Shown piece by piece: positions 46,850 through 64,000 of a stretch of DNA of 64,000 nucleotides. The notes under the pieces were generated by a model. It searched no databases and was not told the origin of the DNA. It worked only from the letters and a program-made list of their open reading frames with translations. How positions within the stretch are numbered: the first letter of the stretch is position 1; every line of letters starts with the position of its first letter. The stretch is taken from the NCBI RefSeq assembly GCF_964204645.1, contig NC_134028.1, forward strand, positions 23,844,153 through 23,908,152, read 5' to 3'. The stretch comes from Tubulanus polymorphus. Lineage: Eukaryota; Nemertea; Palaeonemertea; Tubulaniformes; Tubulanidae. The position numbers and the translations under genes were made by a program.

Positions 46850-47190
46850 CAGTCCCTATAGATCGATCGACTATTCCTGAATGTAAGGAGTTTCGGGGAA
46901 AATTTGTCCACATCACTTTCATATATTCCAATCAATGTAGGGTTTATTTTGGTAAACCGTTAATTCGGTGGTTTTATAAGTAAATTCTTGTCCTTTACAC
47001 TATACCTTTTGAGTTTCTTATTTGTTAAACCACCTAATTGGGTAAAGAAGAAATCCTGGTCCCACTGTACCAATTTAGGTGTAAACTACTGTACACCTTC
47101 AAACGTTTCTTATATTGCCTATTTCTCAAAATTGAAGGAGTTTCGGGTGTTTTGCTCGAATTAAAGAAGTTTCAAGCACCTGTTTTTCAC
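46850..47190 (+). mobile_element. degenerate AGGGTCCCTA-family element
   Basis: Starts near cagtccctatagatcgatcg and shares internal blocks with the copies at 51010, 52370 and 53331 (attcctgaatgtaaggagtt, ggtttattttggtaaaccgt, atttctcaaaattgaaggag). The 3' end is lost or diverged. Confidence 0.6.
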
Positions 47191-48024
47191 CTGAAGAGAC
47201 GATATGATCCCGAAAACGTCCGTGTCAATCAACTGATTTTTACTCATTAGAATCATATCGTATCTTATTTCATGGATATTCGGTCACCTGTACTCTCTAC
47301 CTACGTTTTACATGCAGTAGATCATTATAAACACCTCATAGTCGCTGAATTCGATGGAAAATACACGCGATAAACGCTTCACACAAGATCTATATCTCAA
47401 ACAAGCTTTACAAACGAACGAACAACACGTGCTGGAATACTGTGCGAGGTTTCAATGATATAATTATAAATAAGCAGCTTATCTCGTTTAAACTTGTTCG
47501 TTTATCACATTTGTTGTTGTTGTTGTTTCTCAATCAACGACTATCAAAACATTGAGCTTGATATATGTAGATGTATAACACTGGCCCCTTATTATTGTTA
47601 TTAGTTAAAACCTGATGTTAGTGTTTTTCCCTGACTGTTTCATCGACTGTTCTTATGACAATGTTCAGCCGATGCATTTGGTTATTATTATCATTATCAT
47701 TTATTATTGGTAGTTGCGTAAGAATTGCTGCCCGAAGAAATGTCGCGCTAAAAAATCTATATATATAACGCCGAGTGTCTTTATTTTTGTAAGTCTCGAT
47801 ATCGTAATCCCTGAAGCTCGATAAATAAGTCGACGCGGTGACCGCCACTTCATGTGCGAAAAAAAACTGAACTTTCATTCCGTGTTGACCTCATCTAAAG
47901 CGGTGACCTTGACAGTGACTTCAACATCAAACGTCTAGCCCCACCCGACGTCGTCCGTTTAGCTTCGCTCAATAGACGTACGTCTGCTTTACAGCTTCAC
48001 CCTTTCCGCTAATTTCACTTCACT

Positions 48025-55438
<7,414 letters not shown>

Positions 55439-55763
55439 TTCGTAAATTCCTAGAATTCGCGGGACAAAGCGAAAACCGGAACACCGCAAATTGCCCGAAA
55501 CCACCAACGACCGTCCCGTGCTGCCATCTCACGTCAAACCGGGTCACCATCTTGTGCTGCCGTCTCGCGTGTATCATGAAAATTAACCTGGGGGAAAAAG
55601 GGGTAGCTCCGAGAATACCATAATTCGCCTTTGACCACCGTCCTGTGCTGCCCTCTCACGTCGCTTAGAGACACTAACCCGGAAGCGAAATGATTTGACA
55701 AGTTACAACGAACGACAGAATAATTTAGAAGCAATTGATGAGATTTTTCACTGGAAATTGACG
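55439..55763. promoter_or_regulatory. bidirectional promoter region of SUZ12 and CLEC16A
   Basis: The SUZ12 ATG (minus, 55438) and CLEC16A ATG (plus, 55764) are head-to-head with only 325 bp between them. The region has no TATA box. It holds three related elements of the form GTGCTGCC-N-TCTC-N-CGT: accgtcccgtgctgccatct at 55509, accatcttgtgctgccgtct at 55545 and accgtcctgtgctgccctct at 55637. The second also contains CAAGATGGT on the minus strand, close to a YY1 core. The arrangement implies shared control; the transcript starts themselves are not visible. Confidence 0.7.
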
Positions 55764-58700
55764 ATGTTTTCACGATCAAAAACGTGGCTTCCTGGTGGGA
55801 TATGGAGGCCAAAAAATCCACATTCTCTCGAACATCTGAAGTGAGTATATGTCGATAGAATCGTTGAAAGAGAGTGGATTTTAAAAGATTGGGAGGGTGG
55901 TGGTGTGACGTGAGGAAGGGATATGGTGAATACCACCGCAGCATACGTTATTTAAACAGGGGCCTATGTGAAGAATTTCATATACCTTTAGTTTAGTTGC
56001 TAGGCCTATGTATTAAAAATGTACTACGCCTACGGGATGGGCTTGTCATAAAGTGAATGGATGAAATTGAAACTTCTTCAGATTATACAGGGAAATTGGG
56101 GTTGGGCATTGGTACTAGTTTTATCCATTCACTATCAATCGTGACGAGACTTGTGGTAAAAATATGGGGGTGAAAACTTTGCGTCCGGTCCTTACACGGC
56201 AAGGTCACTAATATAGTGGACACACTTATTGATTTCTGTATTTCAGATATTTATACAGTTTTTTCTGTATATCAGATATTTATAAAGTCAGTTTTTTCTG
56301 TATTTCAGATATTTATACACAGTATTGTGTAAGAATCAAACAGTTACCGATACAAATCGTAATCTACTCGTCGAAACTTTACGCGCCATTTCCGAAATTC
56401 TAATTTGGGGCGATCAAAATGATAGTTCAGTATTTGAGTAAGTATCAGTGAGAAGAAAGAGGAAGAGAGAGTTCATCTCGTACTCAAGTCAAATCAACTT
56501 TTCAAGTCTTAATATACCTCGACTATGCTTGGACTGTTAAGATTTCTCGACATTTCATATTGCATCTTGCTGATAGATAGAAAATAGAGCGTAAAACCTT
56601 TTAGCAGAAAAATTGTTTTTTCACAGAAAGCAAAAATATATTCTATAGCCTGTATATCGGAAGAGTTATTTTTTGCGCCGATGTCAAACAGGAATCATAG
56701 CTTTCATTCAAAAACTAAATAGGAAAAATAGGTTATTCAAGTAGGTGAGGTGAACAGCCTGTCAAAATGCAGGGATAAGTTGTCCACAGGGTACGAGTTG
56801 ACCTGCGACCGAAAGAGAGGTTGGTCGGGTCGTTTGACTAATTTTCTGAAAATTATTATTCAATAGTTTTTTCTTGGAGAAGAACATGCTGTCGTTTTTT
56901 ATCAAGTACCTGCGTCAGAAATCCGGTCGATTCATCTGCGTTCAATTGTTACAAACGTTGAATATCCTATTCGAAAATATCAGCAACGAAACGTCCGTCT
57001 GTAAGTAAACTGTCAATTTAAACATGTCGATCGGTTGACTCCGCCCTTTGTTCAGGGTGGAAATCAGGGGGAAATCAGCAAAATTTCTTTTCTTTAAAAA
57101 GTTGGGTAATGTTGAGGAATTCTGTAAAAAAAGCCAAAAGTCAGGCAACTTTGTTGAGATTGCGTGTAAAATCAAACAGTTTCCGTCTATGTCTTACGTA
57201 TTTGACTGTGTTAATTGATTGGATTCTTAGCTCACTATGTCAGGGAAATCAACGTACATGTCGGGGAAAAGTGAAATAAAAGTGGCCACCGTGTTGTTTT
57301 TCATGATTTGCCTAAATATAATGATTTTATTACGATACTTTTAGATTATTTGCTGTCGAACAATCACATAAACGCTATAATCGTGCATAAGTTTGATTTC
57401 TCGGATGAAGAGGTGAGCGTAAAGACTGAATTTGAGAGAATCAATCGTTTTCTGTTCCTGGATTCTGATTCAGTTGTTGTTTCTGTTTTCAGGTGATGGC
57501 TTACTACATTTCGTTTTTGAAAACTTTGTCGCTGAAGTTAAACAAACACACAATTCATTTCTTCTATAACGAGGTAATTATGATAAAATTGATACAGAAT
57601 TATTTTGTTGCTGGTACCCTGCATCCCATCAGTCCGGTCCCTGAAATCTCTCAGCCTGGACCATGCATCCCTTGTCATTTGATACTTAATCACAATTATT
57701 TATCCACACTTCACATACATTCGGAACACAAAATATTAGACATTTTATCAGCACACGTTCAAAAACTGATCGTCCACATTTCACTTGTGTTGAGAACTTC
57801 ACCTGAGACATTTTCAATTGAAAGTGAACTACAAACACCAGACATTTCAGCTCACTTTCTAAAAGTGATAGTCTGAAAGGGATGGTTCCAAAATGTATAT
57901 CGATACCTGCATTAACTCTTATTGTTGATTTGTGTTTTATATTTTCAGCACACGAATGACTTCGCTCTGTACACGGAAGCGATTAAGTTTTTCAACCATT
58001 CAGAAAGTATGGTTCGTATTGCCGTTCGCACAATCACTCTGAACGTCTATAAGGGTAAGTAGATTAACAGAAATCACATACGAGAGGGCTTTCTAATATA
58101 TAAACACTACATCATAGAAACTCCATATTTTAAACATAATATGATATAATAATCATCTGAATATATATGTATATATTTAAGTTCTCCCCTCGGCTTTCTC
58201 CTCAAATTTGGAATAAGGGAAGTTGCTCTTATTTATTTTGTCAATAAAAATCGACCAGTCCTTATATATGATTATAATACCTAGATTTGATGATACCAGT
58301 GGAAAATTCATTTTTAAGACAAATAGAATATTTTCACGGTCTAAGCATGTTTCCTATGAATATTTAATCACCACAGTTTTAGTTTATTTCCCTATTTAAG
58401 GTTTCAATCAAATCCGTATTTGTTTGGTATTTGCTTCTGTCAAGAATTTGTTGTTATCTTCGGTATTTATTATTTACCGTTATATGAATTGATTTGTTTC
58501 AATATTTCACTTTTACCTCGACTCTACAGAAAGTCTGTTGCATTACAATCGAAGCAAAGGTAACTAGAAAAAAACTTGATGGTATTTCGTGGACACCACG
58601 TATGATGAAGAAGGGTCCATGAAGACTGGCTCTTGACTTCTATACAAATCTTCTTTCATTACAACCCTAAAATTCCACTCCTTTTTCTGATGCAAATTTG

Positions 58701-61700
58701 GGGTTTTTCTATTTTCGAAATTCGTTATTCTTTAATTCTTAAATTTGCAAATTTCTACTAAAAAGAATGTTTCTTTTCGCATTCAATTCATTTCTTTGTT
58801 TGGATTTGTTTTTAGAGGCATTCGGTTCTTTTTTTAAAATTTTTTCTGAGCAGATTTTTGATTTTGTGAAGAAAAAGAATCGATGATATTTTCGTCGAGT
58901 TGTCAGTACTGTGACGTGCTACTATAAACCTGTCTGAAGTCGGTGGTAAAGAACTGGCCAATACCTAATATTCTTGATATATTGCACGCCCCCTTTCCCC
59001 GAAGTCCAATGTATGCAGATGTTTTGTCTCAAGTTATAAACTATATGATCCCACCAATGAATAAAACACAGTGATATGTACAATGTTGAATGTTGTATGG
59101 TTTTTCTGTAATTTATCCTGTTGTATAGCAGTTTATTTGAAAAATTGTACACGATCCCAAATTGTTTCGGTTTACCCTTGTAAGAAATTCATATCGACAG
59201 GATCCCTACGACTCCTTGATTCCTTACAAACTTCTTCTAAACAGAAAGTGCTTTTAAAAACTCCTTGCCAAATCGGTACAGTTGGAAGCAGGATTCTTTT
59301 TACCTAATTAGGCAGTTACCGAATTAGAAACTGAGTTTAGCTAAATTAATGATATATGGTATATGAAATTTTCTCCAGATGCTTGACTGATTTTATCAGA
59401 TGCTTAACTTCCTCAAAATTTGAAATTTTCTGTCTAAGAATTCTTAGAAAACTCCTTATATCCAGGAATGACTGATTTGTAGGGACTCTAATCTTTCATG
59501 TTTTCGAGACCATAACTTATCAGGGTGATAGGAGACCCAGCCCTGGCCGTGCCCGCTATTGTTTTCATCATCCAAATCCTCGAAACTATAGCGCGTTGCT
59601 AGGTTACCGATTGTTAATTGATTGCGTATGATCTGCTATAGTGTTGGAGAATGCTAGTTGCCTGGATACCAGTATTGACGTTGTTCTCGGGCAGCCGGAC
59701 TCACGTAAGACACAAAACAATATCAACATCCTCCTCTATTTTTCGCTTGCTATTTCTTCAACACACTCATCTTTATATACTACATGTTTGATCATCTGAA
59801 TTCAATTAATCATCGACGAAATTGCGCAATGATTTTTAAATAACGTAACCTTCCGATCCTACCGTGAATTAACCAGCAGTTAACAGAGCTGTAGAACTAA
59901 CGTCTTGACTTGAGCAAACATTGCAAAAACACCCTGAAATCAAACTAGATTTTTCAAAAAACGTAACGCTTCCATTTTCATCAAATTTATCGGCTTTGTA
60001 TCGACGATCTCTAAGATAACTGCTGGTTAAAGCTTAGCTAACCACAACCGGCCTAAGCAACCAGTGTTTTCGTATAGCCTATGTATGTACATTATATCGG
60101 AAGACTCGACTCATGAGGTCATCGGTAACGTTGGAAACATTCGAAGGTCTCGGCAAATTTGGCTTGAAAATCTTATTGATTGTCTTGAATTTGACCCTAT
60201 TTTGGTCAAGTGATATTTGCTTAAAGTGCTGGGGGGCCAGTTGCTCAAAAGTTGGTTAAAGATAACCGGTCGTTAAATACCATAGTAACAATGAAATTTC
60301 AATTGTCACCATATCAACTATCTACTGGATGATCTTCCGCTGGTTCTTTTCATGACATCATGTGCGAGTCCTCGACGCGTCGATGTGTTTCATAGATATA
60401 ATGAAAATATGAATTGTCAATTTTCAGTGTAAATTGTGGAATTAATTAATTAGAGTAGCGATTACTAATGAAACTATGTAATGAATATAGAAACTGTTTA
60501 ACTGTAGTAACACAGACTGATTACCGAGCGTTCTAACGAAAATAACTCGCTATCAGAAAACTTGGATTTACAATATCAAATAAAACCCTGCTATATACAA
60601 ATTTACAAGATAGAAATTATTGAGAATGAATCTTGTTTTCAATCTTATCATTTTGTATATAGTGTGTTTATTTTCACAAACGCTCATATGACATGTAATA
60701 TACATGTGATTTCATCATACACCGGAGTATTGCAATGTGGAGACAGGACGAACGCAGCATGCGGCACCAGATTTCGGTGGTACCAGTGCTCAATTCGGTG
60801 CTTGGTTATTTTCACTCAATCGTAAAAACTCGCGTCACTTACTAAAATTTCATAAATTGTGTATCAGCCTGTATCGATTAATAGAATTTAACTGTTTCGA
60901 TGGAAATCGATCGTGAACTGATGATTTTAAACGGGCGAAAGAAGAGAATATTTTGTAAGACAGCACTATCATTTTCTAGCTACCATGCAACTGTTATCTA
61001 TGAATGTACACCCATGAAATTTATATATTTTTGGAATGGCTTCGGTGGCAGTGTGTGTAATATCATATCGAGTAATTCTGTATGTTTCATTCCTCATGTG
61101 ACATCATGTTGAGATTATTATGGTAGTTTTTGTTTCCAGAGATGTGTATTTATGGAGGCGGCCATGTATTCCGGAAGTGTTTATTAGTGTTGACTAACTC
61201 GGTGTGCAGTTATTAATTTGTATGAAAAAATTAAGGAAAAAAGACTTTAAATGCAATATCAGAAATCCTGATAGACTAGAACCCAGTTACGCAGTTGAAT
61301 TTGAGTTTAATATCGATCAATTTCTGTGTGTTTGATTCTATCAGGCGTTAGATTGATGTGAAAAATAATGAAAAATACACGTCTGTAACTCATCCGATAA
61401 TAGATTTTGATCCCTTTTCATACCATATACCGTGGAGCTCAGATGCACATTGATGTGTTGGAGTTCAAAAAAAAAGATTTTCAATTCAGATTCATGTGAT
61501 CAGTAACTGCTTTATGTTATCGTACCTTGAAAATATTAAAAATCTGGAAAAATTATTTATGAAAATGATAAAGATTCTGATAGCCTATTTAGGTTGTGAA
61601 AAAATGTGAAAAAATTCCAATCAATCAGATTCCTGCTCTACTTTCATTGACAACTATTGGAACTGGATTCTGTAAATGTTTTATACGGAGTTGTTCTCGA

Positions 61701-63433
61701 TGTTGATTAATTAATTTTCGTTTGAACGTTTCATGTTTTTCAGTCGATGACAAATCGATGTTACGATATATACGCGATCGAACGGCCGCCCCGTATTTCT
61801 CAAATCTCGTCTGGTTTATCGGTAATCATATCATTGAACTGGACGCGTGCGTTCGAAACGACGCCGAGTAAGTATTAGTTTATGGTGGCTGCCGTTTCTG
61901 CACTCGCGGAACTGGATCCTTCCATAACTGTAGCACACTTGACTACGACTATGATTTGAGAGTAGTTTGGGATCATTCATTTATTACGTACGCATTCGGC
62001 GAGGGGGGAGGGGTAAGTGCAATTGCGTACTGTAATGCTTGATGTATATGAAAAAATGGCCGATTTTGCGTACAGGGAGGAGGGGGAGTTGAAGAAGTCA
62101 AATTTCATGCGTACGTAATAAATGAATGATCCCTTTCTAGCTCAACTTCTCTCAAAATGTCAAAAATACTTTCGAAATCCGAATTATTTCTAGTTCATTT
62201 TCAATTAAATCACTATTTTGATGTCAAACTACTCACATTTTTTGGTAAAAACTACTACAATTAGAGATATTCAGGTTTTCTGGTCTGTTGTATACAGCTA
62301 GCTCCAGAACTACGAACCTTCGTAAATAGTTGAGACTATTTCCATGAATATCATTGAGAGAAAACGGGTGGAACGATTCCACCCGAAACCTGAAAAGAAG
62401 AAAACAAATTACAGTTGCTCGAATTGATATTGTGGGTTTCTCTCAATGATGCTGCGAACCTTGGTCCAGATCTGTAGAATTTGGCCTCTTAGGTTAAACT
62501 GACTGTCTAGTGAATGATTGTTTGTTTGTTTATTGTAGTCATCAGAGTCGCGATCGTCTGGCCGATCTAGTCGCCGAACACCTCGATCATCTTCACTATT
62601 TAAACGATATTCTATGTTTGAATATCGATTGTTTGAATGACGTTTTAACCGATCATCTGTTGAATCGACTTCTCATTCCTTTATACGTTTATTCGTTAAC
62701 GAAGCGTAGGAAACACAGATCGGTCGTCATTGTTGTAAGTATGAAATTTCGACATTGATGATGAAACGTTTCGTCGTAACACAGGGTGGCGCTTCTGAAA
62801 CTGGAACACTCGGGGAATTAGAAAAATTCGATTTAAAAAAAATCAGGGAATTTGACCGATTTTGGAAAACCTGGGAAACTCGGGGAATTTGGATAATGCT
62901 ATTGACCACATTTATCAGTATGTGATTCACTGAAAAATGAATGAATTGTAACATTTTAAACCTAGAAATTTCTCTGATTCACTCAGGGAATTTTGTGTAA
63001 TCACATGGAAAAATCAGGGGAAGCTGTAAATTTGATTGTAAATGGGCGGAAAGTGGCCACACTGAATGATCATATAGAATCCCAGACTCGAAAAGAAAAA
63101 AGTCAGTGTTCCTGAAGGTGACTAATAGGATAAAGTCGAAAATAAATCATTACCGAAACTCAAGGAAACCTTTTCCTCTTTCTTTCCGAGTGTGGGATTT
63201 CTATATCATTCCCCGTGTGTAAGATTAATCTCTGAAACCATTTTGCTCGATTAATGAATTCGAATGTGACTGTATTTCAGGATTCCCGTCCGCACGTCAG
63301 TTCTGTTGTTTCGCTGTTTCTTCTGTCTCAAGTATTCCTCATACTGTCGCACGCGCCGCTCGTCAGGCAATTAGCCGATATTATATTCCACGGAGACATC
63401 AGCGTCACATCCGAGGAACCGCATTTACAACAG
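55764..63433 (+). CDS. CLEC16A: CLEC16A/Ema homologue, N-terminal part (runs off the window)
   Basis: Membrane-associated regulator of endosomal maturation, autophagy and Parkin-linked mitophagy (Drosophila ema); not a lectin despite its name. Nine exons join in phase for 356 residues: 55764-55840, 56309-56437, 56867-57000, 57345-57412, 57493-57573, 57949-58054, 61744-61867, 62539-62734, 63281-63433. Strong family blocks: [16 protein letters not shown] (N terminus), the FPL domain with [57 protein letters not shown] and [14 protein letters not shown], then [52 protein letters not shown] and [13 protein letters not shown]. The last exon ends at a good donor (gtaaac), so the remaining two thirds of the protein lie beyond the window. 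Intron 1 ends in a triplicated acceptor. Confidence 0.97.
56233..56319 (+). repeat. triplicated splice-acceptor segment of CLEC16A intron 1
   Basis: The segment tctgtatttcagatatttat occurs three times (AG ending at 56246, 56275 and 56308; the second reads tatatcag). Only the third acceptor keeps the conserved frame KYLYTVL into exon 2. Confidence 0.85.
59199..59489 (-). mobile_element. AGGGTCCCTA-family element (CLEC16A intron 6)
   Basis: Inverse orientation: starts aggatccctacgactccttg and ends aggaatgactgatttgtaggg plus actct. It is internally shortened relative to 52370-52774 but keeps both ends. Confidence 0.72.
61969..62133. mobile_element. 165-bp MITE with perfect 26-bp inverted ends
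   Basis: The left end gggatcattcatttattacg continues tacgca, and the right end is its exact reverse complement. The interior is G-rich (gaggggggagggg, ggaggaggggga). Non-coding; in CLEC16A intron 7. Confidence 0.9.
63072..63206. mobile_element. MITE, second copy of the 38945 family (CLEC16A intron 8)
   Basis: Ends tatagaatcccagactcg and cgagtgtgggatttctata are near-perfect inverted repeats. It shares an exact 24-base stretch, inverted, with the copy at 38945-39070. Confidence 0.78.
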
Positions 63434-64000
63434 GTAAACAACTCGTTCACGACTTAGTTCCGGCCACGAGTTTGAGTTAGTCTAAAATAAGAATAGGACA
63501 CAAAGTAAATATCAGATATACCTGGTAGTCGCCTAAATTTGTCTCAATTAATTCCAAACGATAACCGTTGATGAAATGGTCTGTCCATGTTGTAATGAGC
63601 AATGTAGGAGCAAATTCCTCGATGCAAAAGGAAAACCGAGTCTGAAATTTTTCCTTAGTGCTTTTAGTTTATTTGATGTTTCTACTATATGCTAGTAGTC
63701 ATCTTAAGGAATACTAATGTTATATAACGAAATAATTAGGTACATATAAGTGTACAATTCAGAACGAAATGACTACGACCAACATGATGCAAATTATAGG
63801 TAAATACAACATAAAAACATTGACAAACTAAACAAACTGAAATACTTTTGGCGTTATATTTTGACCGATTTAATTCCTTTGAAAATGAACTACTGTACAT
63901 GTAATTTATATATAGAACTCAATCAGTGTAGTCGCTAAAATGCCAACATATCGGTCCAGCAGTGAGGCGCTATTCTTGTGGTTTTCACTTGTGTTTGTTT
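63434..64000 (+). other. start of CLEC16A intron 9
   Basis: Begins with the donor of the last visible exon. AT-rich, with no exon recognised before the window ends. Confidence 0.7.

Larger units (their letters stand above)
45005..48024. other. repeat-rich intergenic region before SUZ12
   Basis: Holds a minisatellite, an AAT microsatellite and a degenerate AGGGTCCCTA-family element. A 61-codon minus-strand frame at 46318-46503 ends near a possible donor but could not be linked in phase to other exons. No gene is supported. Confidence 0.5.

Overview
The window is nuclear DNA from an invertebrate animal: AT-rich, with split genes, GT-AG introns of mostly 0.1-1 kb, a class II tRNA-Leu, and many short non-autonomous transposons and minisatellites. 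The gene set (MAD2L1, SUZ12, CLEC16A, ADAMTS-type protease, C16orf89/DUF4735, SDR9C dehydrogenase, HNMT-like enzymes) is bilaterian, and a lophotrochozoan or other marine invertebrate fits best. The phylum is inference. Exon models were built by hand from splice sites, reading phase and remembered family motifs; no database was searched.

Layout. 1-15 kb: gene-poor, with one tRNA-Leu(UAG) on the minus strand at 10991, a hairpin transposon at 8.9 kb and simple repeats. 15.7-18.6 kb (+): a C16orf89 (DUF4735) homologue whose first exon was not found. 18.8-24.5 kb (+): four intronless histamine-N-methyltransferase-like genes in tandem, patched by apparent gene conversion and separated by repeat elements. 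25.1-27.5 kb (+): complete five-exon MAD2L1, tail-to-tail with a five-exon SDR9C-like dehydrogenase (-, 28.1-31.6 kb). 32.5-38.4 kb (-): a 19-exon short ADAMTS-like gene with an altered zinc motif and no recognisable disintegrin module. 40.0-42.5 kb (-): a four-exon secreted helical protein that looks like a long-chain four-helix cytokine. 43.8-45.0 kb (-): a small unrecognised spliced gene model. 45-48 kb: repeats only. 48.0-55.4 kb (-): complete 14-exon SUZ12. 55.8 kb to beyond the window end (+): the first nine exons of CLEC16A, head-to-head with SUZ12 across 325 bp.

The genes do not form a pathway. MAD2L1 serves the spindle checkpoint, SUZ12 is the PRC2 scaffold, CLEC16A acts in endosome/mitophagy traffic, and the SDR, HNMT-like, ADAMTS-like, C16orf89-like and cytokine-like products are metabolic or secreted. 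The most notable item is the cytokine-like gene: TATA box, tiny first coding exon, signal peptide, furin-type site, and helices B, C and D in one exon, an arrangement recalling vertebrate IL-6/LIF/CNTF-class genes.
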